Positions 50,811 to 59,551 of a stretch of DNA of 64,000 nucleotides are shown here, one piece after another (the first letter of the stretch is position 1; every line of letters starts with the position of its first letter). Origin of the DNA: Bradyrhizobium cenepequi (lineage in GTDB: Bacteria > Pseudomonadota > Alphaproteobacteria > Rhizobiales > Xanthobacteraceae). The stretch lies in contig NZ_JAGKJI010000028.1 of NCBI RefSeq assembly GCF_020329485.1, positions 1 through 64,000 of the forward strand, given 5' to 3'. The position numbers and the translations under genes were made by a program. The notes under the pieces were generated by a model. It made no database searches, had not been told where the DNA came from, and saw only the letters and a program-made list of their open reading frames with translations.

Positions 50811-51670
50811 TGGACGCCGCCCTTGGTCACGAACAAAACGCCGACCAGATCGCTTACTGGAACGGACCGGGCGGCCAGCGCTGGGCCGACCGGCAGGCGG
50901 CGCAGGACATCCTCCTCACTCCGATCCTCGACATCCTGATCGATCGCGCCAAGCCGAAGACAGGCGAGCGCGTGATCGACATCGGTTGCGGCAGCGGCGC
51001 GACCACGGTCGCATTTGCTGAGCAGGTCGGACCATCCGGCCACGTGCTCGGTATCGACGTCTCCGGCCCAATGCTTGAACGGGCGCGGCAACGGGTGACG
51101 CCCGGATTGTCGCTGGAGTACGCGCTCGCGGACGCAACCGTGTACCCGTTCGCTCCCGCAAGCTTCGATCTGTTGGCGTCGCGGTTTGGCGTGATGTTCT
51201 TCGCCGATCCCGCGGTGTCGTTTGCGAATATGAGGAAGGCGCTGCGATCGTCAGGGCGGCTTGCGTTCATCTGCTGGCGCGAGCCGCGCGAGAATCCATT
51301 CTTCATGACGTCGTTGCAGGCCGCTTACAAGCACGTGCCGAAATTGCCGCAGCAGGGGCCCGAGGATCCGGGGCCGTTCGCGTTCGCCTCGGAGGAGCGC
51401 GTGCGACGCATCTTAGGCGCGGCCGGCTTCAAGAATGTGGAGATGGAGCCATGCCCGCTCTCGCTCGATGCCGCGATCGGCCGCGGCCTCGATGGCGCGG
51501 TGCAAGGCGCGCTCGAGATTGGGCCGGCCAGCCGGGCGCTGCAGGATCAGCCGCCCGAACTCCGCGCCGCTGCCGCAGGTGCGATCCGCGAGGCGCTCGC
51601 GCCATTCGTCAAAGGCGATTCAGTGCTGCTGCCCGCCTCGATCTGGATCGTGACGGCGAAGGCATCGTAG
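50810..51670 (+). CDS. Class I SAM-dependent methyltransferase
   Basis: A 286-residue methyltransferase. Motif I is VIDIGCGSGATTVAFAEQVG (about 45-64), the acidic residue is in VLGIDVSGPMLERAR, and FDLLASRFGVMFFADPAVSF and LRSSGRLAFICWREPRENPF follow. The layout is that of the UbiE/COQ5-like Methyltransf_25 group, and the acceptor is unknown. It is translationally coupled to the YciI protein, which suggests a shared small-molecule pathway. There is no homology by eye to the FkbM protein in the nuo operon. Confidence 0.87.
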   Translation: MDAALGHEQNADQIAYWNGPGGQRWADRQAAQDILLTPILDILIDRAKPKTGERVIDIGCGSGATTVAFAEQVGPSGHVLGIDVSGPMLERARQRVTPGLSLEYALADATVYPFAPASFDLLASRFGVMFFADPAVSFANMRKALRSSGRLAFICWREPRENPFFMTSLQAAYKHVPKLPQQGPEDPGPFAFASEERVRRILGAAGFKNVEMEPCPLSLDAAIGRGLDGAVQGALEIGPASRALQDQPPELRAAAAGAIREALAPFVKGDSVLLPASIWIVTAKAS

Positions 51671-51677
51671 CTCTTCT

Positions 51678-51707
51678 CGTCATTGCTTCGCTTCGCTCGC
51701 AATGACG
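51678..51707. repeat. Short relative of palindromic repeat family A
   Basis: CGTCATTGC (51678-51686) and GCAATGACG (51699-51707) flank 12 bases TTCGCTTCGCTC. These are the outer ends of the longer family A element at 3389-3472, apparently reduced by an internal deletion. It lies between the convergent methyltransferase and pepT genes and could serve as a two-way hairpin. Confidence 0.7.
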
Positions 51708-51733
51708 GGGGGGAGAGCTAGCGTACGTGGCGG

Positions 51734-52990
51734 CTACGCCCGCTCTTCCCAGATCATCGCGAGATGCACGATGGTCTGCACCGCCTTTTCCATATCCTGC
51801 CGGCTTACCCATTCCAGGCGCGAGTGGAAGGCGTGCTCGCCGGCGAAGATGTTGGGGCAGGGCAGGCCCATGAACGAGAGGCGCGAGCCATCCGTGCCGC
51901 CGCGGATCGAGGTCTTCAGCGGCGTCAGGCCGGCGCGGCGAATCGCCTCAACGGCGTAGCCTATGATCTCCGGATGACGGTCGATGACTTGCTTCATGTT
52001 GCGGTACTGCTGCTTGACCTCCATGCGGTAGGTCGAGCGCGGATAGGCTTTCATCACGTCCTTGACGATCGCCTCCAGCAGCGCCTCCTTCTCCTTCAAT
52101 CCTCCTTCCGTGAAATCGCGGACGATGAAGTCGAGCCTGGCCTGCTCCAGCGCGCCCGAGATCGCGATCGGATGCAGAAAGCCTTCCTTGCCTTCGGTGG
52201 TCTCCGGCGAGCAGGTGCTCTTTGGCAACCGCTCGACGATCGCGGCCGCGATCTTGATCGCGTGCTCCATCTTGCCCTTGGCAAAGCCGGGGTGCGTGGC
52301 GACGCCTTCGATCGTGATGCTGGCGCCGTCGGCGGAGAAGGTCTCGTCCTCGATATGGCCGGCGGTTTCACCGTCGATCGTATAGGCGAAATCGGCGCCG
52401 AGCTTCTTCAGGTCGACCTTGTCGACGCCGCGGCCGATCTCCTCATCGGGCGTGAACAGGATCTTGATGATGCCGTGCTTCACTTGGGGATTGTGGACCA
52501 GGAAATGCGCGGCATCCATGATCTCGGCGACGCCGGCCTTGTTGTCGGCCCCCAGCAGCGTGGTGCCGTCGGTCGTGATGATGTCGTTGCCGATCTGGTC
52601 GGAAAGCGCCGGATGCTCGGCGGCGCGGATCACCTGGGCGGGGTCAGCGGGCAGCACGATGTCGCCGCCGCGATAGTTCTTCACGATCTGCGGCCGCACA
52701 TTCTTGCCGCTGCAGTCGGGCGAGGTGTCCATGTGCGAGCAGAAGCAGATCACCGGCACCTTCTTGTCCGACGTGGCCGGGATGGTCGCGTAGACATAGC
52801 CGTGCTGGTCTAGATGCGCGTCTTTGATCCCCATCGCCTGCAATTCCGAAACGAGGAGGCGGCCGAGATCCTTCTGCTTCTCGGTGGAGGGGCAGGTCGG
52901 CGATTCCGGATCGGACTGGGTATCGATCACGACATAGCGCAGGAAGCGCTCGGTGACGGTGTGTTTGAAATCAAGCGTAGGAGCCAGCAT
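51734..52990 (-). CDS. pepT: Peptidase T (tripeptide aminopeptidase)
   Basis: A 418-residue di-zinc M20 peptidase that releases the N-terminal residue of tripeptides in the cytoplasm. Zinc and catalytic blocks are CFCSHMDTSPDCSG, DGTTLLGADNKAGVAEIMDA, LFTPDEEIGRGVDKVD, TIDGETAGHIEDETFSA and AIRRAGLTPLKTSIRGGTDG with the final histidine in GEHAFHSRLEWV. The start is the ATG at 52990. The frame continuing upstream to 53242 overlaps the HU gene and has no family support. It is a stand-alone gene. Confidence 0.95.
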   Translation of the reverse strand: MLAPTLDFKHTVTERFLRYVVIDTQSDPESPTCPSTEKQKDLGRLLVSELQAMGIKDAHLDQHGYVYATIPATSDKKVPVICFCSHMDTSPDCSGKNVRPQIVKNYRGGDIVLPADPAQVIRAAEHPALSDQIGNDIITTDGTTLLGADNKAGVAEIMDAAHFLVHNPQVKHGIIKILFTPDEEIGRGVDKVDLKKLGADFAYTIDGETAGHIEDETFSADGASITIEGVATHPGFAKGKMEHAIKIAAAIVERLPKSTCSPETTEGKEGFLHPIAISGALEQARLDFIVRDFTEGGLKEKEALLEAIVKDVMKAYPRSTYRMEVKQQYRNMKQVIDRHPEIIGYAVEAIRRAGLTPLKTSIRGGTDGSRLSFMGLPCPNIFAGEHAFHSRLEWVSRQDMEKAVQTIVHLAMIWEERA

Positions 52991-53102
52991 GTGACCGCAA
53001 GTCCAGAAGGTGGATTGGGCTGGCTCTATAACAGAAAAGCGCCATTCCAGGTGCCGCGTCGAAGAGGCGAAATGGCGCTGATTTGAACGAAAGGCGTGGC
53101 GA

Positions 53103-53402
53103 TCAAATCGCTTCCTTGAGTTCCTTTGCGGGGCGGAAGGCGACCTTCTTGCTGGCCTTGATGTGGATCTGCTCGCCGGTGGCGGGGTTGCGGCCCATCC
53201 GGGCGGCGCGCTTACGCACCTGCAGGATACCGAGGCCGACAATGCGGATGCGCTCGCCCTTCTTCAGGTGCTTGGTGATTCGCGTCACAACATCGGTCAG
53301 GATGCTTTCGGCCTGCTTTTTGGAAAGTTCCTGTTCCTCGGCGATCGCCGCCGCCAAGTGCTTCAGAGTGATGGTCGCCGGGGTGGCTGCTTTCTTCGCC
53401 AT
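53103..53402 (-). CDS. hup: HU family DNA-binding protein
   Basis: A 99-residue nucleoid protein that bends and compacts DNA as a dimer. Signature region GERIRIVGLGILQVRKRAAR and the DNA-arm GRNPATGEQIHIKASKKVAFRPAKELK are clear. It has an Ala/Thr-rich start (MAKKAATPATITLKHLAAAI) a little longer than E. coli HU. GGAGG lies nine bases before the ATG. The leader contains a 19-bp tandem duplication and a repeat-family copy. In E. coli hupB likewise follows lon. Confidence 0.93.
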   Translation of the reverse strand: MAKKAATPATITLKHLAAAIAEEQELSKKQAESILTDVVTRITKHLKKGERIRIVGLGILQVRKRAARMGRNPATGEQIHIKASKKVAFRPAKELKEAI

Positions 53403-53413
53403 ACGTGGCCCTC

Positions 53414-53451
53414 CTCGTGGTGAATGGCTTAACTCGTGGTGAATGGCTTAA
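53414..53451. repeat. Perfect 19-bp tandem duplication in the HU leader
   Basis: CTCGTGGTGAATGGCTTAA occurs twice with no gap, at 53414-53432 and 53433-53451. It lies just upstream of the ribosome site of the HU gene (minus strand), so both copies are within its leader or promoter. Perfect identity implies a recent duplication. Confidence 0.9.
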
Positions 53452-53455
53452 AGAG

Positions 53456-53503
53456 AAGCGTTTTCGAGGGAAGCGGATACCGGTTCGTTGGCGAAAACGC
53501 GTC
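53456..53503. repeat. Diverged half-copy of repeat family B
   Basis: AAGCGTTTTCGAGGGAAGCG leading through ACCGGTTCG to GAAAACGCGTC matches the reverse complement of 8850-8900 with scattered changes. The palindromic CTAGAGCTTTGG part is absent. It lies upstream of the HU leader duplication. The rest of 53504-53735 up to the tRNA shows no gene. Confidence 0.75.
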
Positions 53504-53735
53504 GACGGGAGATCTGGAGCCCTTGGGGGTCTCGACGGCGAGGGTCCAGGAAACCGTGACATTTCAGGCCTTAGTCGATTCGGGCCCTGACTGACTACGC
53601 CGTTTCGCCCAAGAATCGGCCACCTATCTGCATCGCAGCCGCAAAGCCGCCGCTGAACAAAGGAGGATCTCAACATCCTTGACTTCAAAAGATCGCCCCT
53701 TTAAGTCCCCCACGTCTCGCGGATTTGCACATCAC

Positions 53736-53812
<77 letters not shown>

Positions 53813-54154
53813 TTTTGGCGATATTTCTCAGATAGTTGGCTCCGCGTCCGACCCTTCAATCCGCCCCTGGTTCGCGAACCTTGCCGGCGGTGGCGAACGG
53901 GCCGGTCCGCATCCCGAGATCGATGCGAGGGCGCCAGGTTCCGCCAGGTGGCGAGCCGGAAAATGTTCCCATCAGAAGCGCTTCGAGATGTGATCTTGTT
54001 GCCACAAGTACACAGCGAAGTTGCCTCGATCGGCCACCGGGGCGTGCCGTCAGCTTTGGATTGCGAGATTTGTCATGAAACCGATATAGAAATGTTCTGA
54101 AACCATTCTGATTGAGCTTCGACGCTATGCTATCAGTTTTCGGGGGGCCGGGCT
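53813..54154. other. Intergenic region between tRNA-Asp and the membrane protein gene
   Basis: No reading frame here shows native codon use. A 12-bp palindrome GGTTCGCGAACC occurs near 53869. AT content rises toward 54080-54120, where a promoter for the next gene is likely but not identifiable. Confidence 0.35.
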
Positions 54155-55447
54155 TTGCAATCAGTGTTGTTCGCCGTCCTGCTGTCCGTGGGGCCGATTG
54201 CGGTGCTCGCGCACGGTCTGGCCGGGACCGGCTCGATGATCACCGGTCTGCTGATGGCCCTGCCTACTGCAGCGCTCCTTGTCCTGGCGAGATGGCGCGA
54301 ATTCACGCCTGATCTTTGCGACATGCTCTTCGTGCTTTTCTGTTGCGGCATCGCGCTTTCCTTTGCCGCCAACGGCGTCATCGCGCAGAAAGAGGCCGTT
54401 CTTCTCGCCTTATCCCTTGCGGCCTATCCGGCGGCCAGGCTGAGCCCGCGGCACGGCGCAATCTCCACCGGTTTCGTTGTCGTCACGGCTGCAGTGGTCA
54501 CTGTCGGTGCAATTGTCACCGTGGTCGCGCTCGCGGGCCAATGGAACGACAATCATGGCAAGCCGCTCGTTTTCGGCGAGTATGACGCTGCGCCGGCGCA
54601 ATTCACGATATCGCTCGGTTTTCTCGTTCTGGCGCTGGCCTGCACAGACCTCAATTGGCGGCGGACGGCATGGATTTCGATCCTTTCGGCCGTGCCCACA
54701 GCCATCTTCGCGGCATCAATCGTACGCTACTCCTTTGTCGTGATCGTCGTGGCGCTGCTCGCAGCGATGGTGGCTGCCAGGCCCACGCAACGCAAGTTCA
54801 TTGCCGTGATCATGTGCGCCACGATCGCTTCGATTGCGGTTGGCGCGGTCGCCAGGTCATCAACAACGCTCAAATTCGCCAGGCACGCCGAAGTGGCGCT
54901 GACCAACAATGAGGCGGCGGCACCGGCGATGCCGGCTCCGCCGGCTCCGCAGGCCTCCTGTCCTGCCATCGACCGGGATAATTCGATCATCATCCGGCAG
55001 CAGCTCTACAAGGACGCGTTCGCATTGCTGCCGGAAGTAGGGCTGACGGGACTGGGACTGGACGGCTTCACCCAGCGGTCGTGCCTGAAAGGCTTCCAGG
55101 TTCACAACTCCGTCCTGCAAGTCATCATCGAATTCGGCTGGCTTGGGGGCGTCTTCCTCATCCTGATGCTCTGTCACACGATGGGAAAGCGGATGTTCTC
55201 ATTGGCGAGGATCAATCGCGAAGCCCGCTTCGTGCTGTGCAGCCTCGTGTTCACGCTCATGCTGGGCATGGCGCATGGCAGGATCAGCAGGGACATCGCA
55301 TTGTTCCTGTTTCTGGGATACGCGGCCAAGCTGCGTAGCAGTGCGCTCGCTATTGAGGAGCAAGCCTGGATATTCGGAGACGGTCCGATCAGAGCGATTC
55401 CGGCGGGGGCTGTCGGCGCCTGTTTGAACACGAAAGCCGCCGCCTGA
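54155..55447 (+). CDS. O-antigen ligase/polymerase-like membrane protein
   Basis: The protein has about 430 residues and roughly ten hydrophobic segments. A large periplasmic-type loop includes an Ala/Pro stretch (AAAPAMPAPPAPQA) and a cysteine pair (SCPAIDRDN, QRSCLKGF). The signature is in LGLDGFTQRSC followed by VHNSVLQVIIEFGWLGG, where H-N-S-x-x-Q corresponds to the Wzy_C/WaaL motif. It would join or polymerise a lipid-linked glycan at the periplasmic face. The start is a TTG at 54155 with a poor ribosome site; the next ATG at 54236 would lose the first helix. No other glycan genes are adjacent. Confidence 0.65.
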   Translation: MQSVLFAVLLSVGPIAVLAHGLAGTGSMITGLLMALPTAALLVLARWREFTPDLCDMLFVLFCCGIALSFAANGVIAQKEAVLLALSLAAYPAARLSPRHGAISTGFVVVTAAVVTVGAIVTVVALAGQWNDNHGKPLVFGEYDAAPAQFTISLGFLVLALACTDLNWRRTAWISILSAVPTAIFAASIVRYSFVVIVVALLAAMVAARPTQRKFIAVIMCATIASIAVGAVARSSTTLKFARHAEVALTNNEAAAPAMPAPPAPQASCPAIDRDNSIIIRQQLYKDAFALLPEVGLTGLGLDGFTQRSCLKGFQVHNSVLQVIIEFGWLGGVFLILMLCHTMGKRMFSLARINREARFVLCSLVFTLMLGMAHGRISRDIALFLFLGYAAKLRSSALAIEEQAWIFGDGPIRAIPAGAVGACLNTKAAA

Positions 55448-55454
55448 CGGCGGA

Positions 55455-55655
55455 CTAGAACTCGTAGAGGTCCCGGCCGCGGCGCGCCATCTCCTTGAGA
55501 TCGGCCAATGTGCCGCGGATCGCGCTGCAGCAGCGGCATTCGATGATCGCGTCGTCGGACGCGGCGGCTGGTCTCTCCAGCCTGATCGAGAGACTGCCGC
55601 AATCGGTGCAGACGATCTTGAAGCCGGAGGCGTATGTTTCCTGGTGCAGATTCAT
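55455..55655 (-). CDS. Small zinc-ribbon-like protein
   Basis: A 66-residue protein with two C-x-x-C pairs (VCTDCGSL and ECRCCSAI) set 23 residues apart, a spacing fit for one zinc ribbon. The ending LADLKEMARRGRDLYEF is helical. The function is unknown. Small ribbons like this may be nucleic-acid or protein adaptors. It converges on the membrane protein gene with 7 bp between stops. Confidence 0.65.
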   Translation of the reverse strand: MNLHQETYASGFKIVCTDCGSLSIRLERPAAASDDAIIECRCCSAIRGTLADLKEMARRGRDLYEF

Positions 55656-55995
55656 TGGCGGCGAGGGTCCTGTCGACCTTCTCTATACGTGCCGAAATTT
55701 AAGCTTGGGATCGCGCCGTCGATTGCAATCGAGCGATTGCGTTAGGGCTTGTTAACGCAGCCTGTCTGGCCGGGTGGATAAGTCGATCGTTGGCCGTCCC
55801 AGTCTATCTCACCCACGTCACCTCCGTGGTCGCGGCCTGCCTGCTGCTTGCGGCTAACGGCATCGCCCGCGCGCTCCGAACGCTGGAGCGCGCCAGACAT
55901 TCGCATCCGACGGCGCGCAAAAACTCCGGCCGAGCTGGTCGGCGACGACGAGGCCGAACCGGGCGGGCCGCCAGCTTCCCAGCCCACCAGACAAC
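55656..55995. other. Intergenic stretch without a supported gene
   Basis: About 340 bp. A plus-strand frame (55790-56032) begins with a hydrophobic segment (VYLTHVTSVVAACLLLA) but quickly becomes arginine-rich with poor codon use and runs through a terminator, so I do not call it. No repeats or RNA signals were seen here. Confidence 0.35.
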
Positions 55996-56019
55996 AAAGC
56001 CGCCCCGAGGGGCGGCTTT
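55996..56019 (-). terminator. Terminator hairpin of the small membrane protein gene
   Basis: AAAGCCGCCCC and GGGGCGGCTTT form an 11-bp complementary stem around two bases (loop opens to about four in practice). It lies 25 bp past the stop of the minus-strand gene at 56044 and is flanked by a T-rich 3' side on that strand. Confidence 0.8.
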
Positions 56020-56043
56020 CTGTGCCGTCTAGAAATGCGTTGG

Positions 56044-56244
56044 TCAGCGGACCGTGGAGGTCCCCGAACTGGTGATGGCGACCGGCTTGCCTGCCTTCAC
56101 GACCTGGATCTGGGCGGTCTGGGTGAACTCGGAATTGTTGCGCGTGGCGATGCCCAAGGCTGTGACCGCAATGCCCGCCACCAGCGCCACCACCACGATC
56201 TTCAGGTGCGTCGAGCGATCTGCAGAGTGGATTGAGTGGTTCAT
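56044..56244 (-). CDS. Small single-pass membrane protein, unknown function
   Basis: A 66-residue protein with a polar start (MNHSIHSADRSTHLK), one membrane helix (IVVVALVAGIAVTALGIAT) and a short periplasmic-type tail ending TSSGTSTVR. It has a native codon profile and its own terminator. The arrangement of a Ser/His-rich cytoplasmic start and a small exported tail is common among unannotated Bradyrhizobium proteins. No function can be given. Confidence 0.65.
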   Translation of the reverse strand: MNHSIHSADRSTHLKIVVVALVAGIAVTALGIATRNNSEFTQTAQIQVVKAGKPVAITSSGTSTVR

Positions 56245-56776
56245 CTGAAGCCTCCGGGCGGACTTTGCCGCCGCCTGTTGGCACAGAGGTACGCCTAATC
56301 TGTTTCAGGATGGTTTCGCAGGTTCCCAAAATGGTTTCGTTGCGCGGCTGGATTTGTTTCATGCGGCATGCGGTCGGCGGCGGAGACCAGGGAAAGGAAA
56401 ATAGTCACAACCGGCGGGCAATCCTTGGGGATAACGCCCGCTAAGGGCGGGGGCGGACCGACATACCATTTCGATCGACGGGACTGCCGGACTTCAACTA
56501 AACGAGAGGCGCGTAGGGACGGCTGGGCACCTTATTGTCCAGGGCGGGATTTGCGCGATCTGAAGCTGCAAATCCGGGCACCAACCTTCAAGATTACGCG
56601 TTCTTGGTCCGGGGCGAGAACGAGCGCCCAACAGCGGTTGATCGGAGGCGGCTGAGCCCGGACAGGGCTTTAAAATTGCTTGTCTTGCGCGCTCTGTTGC
56701 GCTGCGCTAAGGCTCAAGAATAATTCCAATGAACGAATCTGCGGCTGTCCGAAACCGCAGCAAGAAGGCACCGCCG
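56245..56776. other. Promoter region of the nuo operon
   Basis: A noncoding stretch of about 530 bp. No frame has coding character: the 56368-56655 frame is arginine-rich and poorly biased. The last 120 bp carry an AT-rich patch (GGCTTTAAAATTGCTTGTC, near 56668-56686) that may hold the operon promoter. I could not fix a -35/-10 pair or an operator. Confidence 0.4.
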
Positions 56777-57142
56777 ATGAACGGCATCCTGCAGAATTAT
56801 CTTCCACTTGTGGTCTTTATTGGGGTCGCCGGCGTGATCGGCCTGGCGCTCCTGATCGCGCCATTCCTGCTCGCATTCCAGCAGCCGGATGCGGAAAAGC
56901 TGTCCGCCTATGAATGCGGATTCAACGCTTTTGACGACGCCCGCATGAAGTTCGACGTCCGCTTCTATCTGGTGGCGATCCTCTTCATCATCTTCGACCT
57001 CGAAGTGGCGTTTCTGTTCCCGTGGGCGGTGGCGTTCGGCAAGCTGGGTGCGACCGGGTTCTGGTCGATGATGGTGTTCCTGGCCGTGCTGACGGTCGGC
57101 TTTGCCTATGAATGGAAGAAAGGCGCGCTCGAATGGGATTGA
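56777..57142 (+). CDS. nuoA: NADH-quinone oxidoreductase subunit A
   Basis: A 121-residue membrane subunit of complex I with three helices. LSAYECGFNAFDDARMKFDVRF is the conserved loop, shortened here, carrying the cysteine of the quinone-site switch loop. FIIFDLEVAFLFPWA is the second helix. I start at the ATG at 56777, since the extra 16 residues from 56729 are not typical and lack a ribosome site. It overlaps nuoB by 10 bp. Confidence 0.95.
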   Translation: MNGILQNYLPLVVFIGVAGVIGLALLIAPFLLAFQQPDAEKLSAYECGFNAFDDARMKFDVRFYLVAILFIIFDLEVAFLFPWAVAFGKLGATGFWSMMVFLAVLTVGFAYEWKKGALEWD

Positions 57143-57723
57143 GCCCCACCGCTGAAACATTCCAGCCGGCGATCGCGCCGGCACCGAAGGGCATCCTTGA
57201 TCCCGCCACCGGCAAGCCGGTTGGCGCCAACGATCCGTATTTCCGCGAGATCAACCACGAACTCTCCGACAAGGGCTTCTTCGTCGCGGCCGCCGACGAC
57301 CTGATCACCTGGGCCCGTACCGGCTCGCTGATGTGGATGACGTTTGGCCTGGCCTGCTGCGCGGTCGAGATGATGCAGGTCTCGATGCCGCGCTACGACG
57401 TAGAGCGCTTCGGCTTCGCGCCGCGTGCCTCGCCCCGGCAGTCGGACGTGATGATCGTCGCGGGCACGCTGACCAACAAGATGGCGCCGGCGCTGCGCAA
57501 GGTCTACGACCAGATGCCCGAGCCGCGCTACGTGATCTCGATGGGCTCGTGCGCCAATGGCGGCGGCTACTATCACTATTCCTATTCGGTGGTGCGCGGC
57601 TGCGACCGTATCGTGCCGATCGACATCTACGTGCCGGGCTGCCCGCCGACGGCGGAAGCGCTGCTGTACGGCATCCTGCTGCTGCAGAAGAAGATCCGGC
57701 GCATCGGCACTATCGAACGCTAA
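57133..57723 (+). CDS. nuoB: NADH-quinone oxidoreductase subunit B
   Basis: A 196-residue peripheral subunit that binds the terminal 4Fe-4S cluster N2 next to the quinone site. The adjacent cysteines are in FGLACCAVEMMQ; the others are in SMGSCANGGGYYH and IYVPGCPPTAEALLYG. The ATG at 57133 overlaps nuoA. An Ala/Pro-rich N-terminal extension of about 40 residues is normal in Alphaproteobacteria. nuoC follows after 11 bp. Confidence 0.96.
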   Translation: MGLSPTAETFQPAIAPAPKGILDPATGKPVGANDPYFREINHELSDKGFFVAAADDLITWARTGSLMWMTFGLACCAVEMMQVSMPRYDVERFGFAPRASPRQSDVMIVAGTLTNKMAPALRKVYDQMPEPRYVISMGSCANGGGYYHYSYSVVRGCDRIVPIDIYVPGCPPTAEALLYGILLLQKKIRRIGTIER

Positions 57724-57734
57724 GGTATTACGTC

Positions 57735-58352
57735 ATGGACGACGCCAAGCTCGACGCCTTGGGGCAGACGATCGTTAGCGCGCTTCCCGGCGCGGCGAGG
57801 GCCTATTCGGTTGCGTTCGACCAGCTCACGGTTGATGTGGAGGCGGAGAAGATCGTCGACGTCGTCAAGCACCTGCGTGACGATCCGGCGCTGCGCTTCG
57901 TCAACTTCACCGACGTGACCGCAGTCGATTACCCCGATCGGGAGAAGCGGTTCGACGTCGTCTACCACTTCCTGTCACCGACGCTGAACGCACGCATCCG
58001 CCTGCGCGCGGAGGCGGACGAGAACACGCAGGTGCCCTCGATCATCGAGGTGTTTCCCGGCGCCGATTGGTTCGAGCGCGAGACCTACGACCTCTATGGC
58101 GTGATCTTTACCGGCCATCCCGACATGCGCCGGCTCCTGACCGACTACGGCTTCGACGGCCACCCGCTGCGCAAGGACTTTCCGCTCACCGGCTTCGTCG
58201 AGGTCCGCTACGACGACGAGGAGAAGCGGGTGGTGTACGAGCCGGTGCGCCTCAACCAGGAATTCCGCAAGTTCGATTTCCTCTCGCCCTGGGAAGGTGC
58301 GGACTATCCGCTGCCCGGAGACGAGAAGGCGAAGGCGGAGCCGAAGGCCTGA
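57735..58352 (+). CDS. nuoC: NADH-quinone oxidoreductase subunit C
   Basis: A 205-residue hydrophilic subunit (30-kDa family). FVNFTDVTAVDYPDREKRFD and the signature ERETYDLYGVIFTGHPDMRR followed by LLTDYGFDGHPLRKDFPL are intact. It is separate from nuoD, unlike the fused enterobacterial form. RYDDEEKRVVYEPVRLNQEF is the usual end block, and a charged tail follows. GAGG-like signal is poor, but 11-bp spacing suggests coupling to nuoB. Confidence 0.96.
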   Translation: MDDAKLDALGQTIVSALPGAARAYSVAFDQLTVDVEAEKIVDVVKHLRDDPALRFVNFTDVTAVDYPDREKRFDVVYHFLSPTLNARIRLRAEADENTQVPSIIEVFPGADWFERETYDLYGVIFTGHPDMRRLLTDYGFDGHPLRKDFPLTGFVEVRYDDEEKRVVYEPVRLNQEFRKFDFLSPWEGADYPLPGDEKAKAEPKA

Positions 58353-58354
58353 CC

Positions 58355-59551
58355 ATGAATGAACAACCGCAGAACCTGCGCAACTTCACCATCAACTTTG
58401 GACCGCAGCATCCGGCTGCGCACGGCGTGTTGCGCCTTGTGCTCGAACTGGACGGCGAAGTGGTCGCGCGTGTCGATCCGCATATCGGGCTGCTTCATCG
58501 CGGCACCGAGAAGCTGATCGAGCACAAGACCTATCTGCAGGCGATCCCGTATTTCGATCGGCTCGATTACGTCGCGCCGATGAACCAGGAGCATGCCTTC
58601 TGTCTCGCGGCGGAGAGGCTGCTGGGGATCGAGGTGCCGCGGCGCGGGCAGTTGATCCGCGTGCTCTATTGCGAAATCGGCCGCATCCTGTCGCATCTGC
58701 TCAACGTCACCACGCAGGCGATGGACGTCGGCGCGCTCACCCCGCCTCTGTGGGGCTTCGAGGAGCGCGAGAAGCTGATGGTGTTCTACGAGCGCGCCTC
58801 GGGCTCGCGCATGCATGCGGCCTACTTCCGGATCGGCGGCGTGCACCAGGACCTGCCGCCGAAGCTGATCGACGATATCGAAGCGTGGTGCGATCCGTTC
58901 CTTAAAGTGGTCGACGATCTCGATACGTTGCTCACCGGCAACCGCATCTTCAAGCAGCGCAACGTCGACATCGGCGTGGTGCCGCTGAAGGAAGCCTGGG
59001 AGTGGGGCTTTTCCGGCGTGATGGTGCGCGGCTCGGGCGCGGCGTGGGACCTGCGCAAGTCGCAGCCTTACGAGTGCTATGCCGAGATGGATTTCGACAT
59101 CCCGATCGGCAAGAACGGCGATTGCTACGACCGCTACCTGATCCGCATGGAAGAGATGCGCCAGTCGGTGCGCATCATGAAGCAATGCATTCAGAAGCTC
59201 AAAGCGCCGGACGGGCAGGGACCGGTTGTCGTCGAGGACAACAAGATCGCCCCGCCCCGCCGCGGCGAGATGAAGCGTTCGATGGAAGCGCTGATCCATC
59301 ACTTCAAGCTCTATACCGAGGGCGTGCATGTGCCGGCCGGCGAGATCTATGCCGCTGTCGAAGCGCCCAAGGGCGAGTTCGGCGTCTATCTCGTCGCCGA
59401 CGGGACCAACAAGCCCTACAAGTGCAAGATCCGCGCGCCGGGCTTTGCCCATCTGCAGGCGATGGATCACATCTGCAGGGGCCATCTGCTCGCCGACGTC
59501 TCCGCAATCCTGGGCTCGCTCGACATCGTGTTCGGAGAGGTCGATCGGTGA
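58355..59551 (+). CDS. nuoD: NADH-quinone oxidoreductase subunit D
   Basis: A 398-residue 49-kDa-type subunit that forms most of the quinone cavity with NuoB. GPQHPAAHGVLRLVLELDGE and the block LLHRGTEKLIEHKTYLQA (R49) are the conserved N-terminal region. The arginine there corresponds to the part of the human subunit reported to be methylated. MNQEHAFCLAAERLLGIEVP and VSAILGSLDIVFGEVDR close the protein. Its stop overlaps the next gene by one base. Confidence 0.97.
   Translation: MNEQPQNLRNFTINFGPQHPAAHGVLRLVLELDGEVVARVDPHIGLLHRGTEKLIEHKTYLQAIPYFDRLDYVAPMNQEHAFCLAAERLLGIEVPRRGQLIRVLYCEIGRILSHLLNVTTQAMDVGALTPPLWGFEEREKLMVFYERASGSRMHAAYFRIGGVHQDLPPKLIDDIEAWCDPFLKVVDDLDTLLTGNRIFKQRNVDIGVVPLKEAWEWGFSGVMVRGSGAAWDLRKSQPYECYAEMDFDIPIGKNGDCYDRYLIRMEEMRQSVRIMKQCIQKLKAPDGQGPVVVEDNKIAPPRRGEMKRSMEALIHHFKLYTEGVHVPAGEIYAAVEAPKGEFGVYLVADGTNKPYKCKIRAPGFAHLQAMDHICRGHLLADVSAILGSLDIVFGEVDR

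Noticed and set aside
55790..56032. Plus-strand frame with a hydrophobic start
   Set aside because: Becomes arginine-rich after 25 residues and reads through a terminator hairpin; no ribosome site.
55742..56362. Minus-strand frame of 206 codons around the small membrane protein
   Set aside because: Its translation is low-complexity with poor codon bias, and it conflicts with the better-supported 66-residue gene and its terminator.
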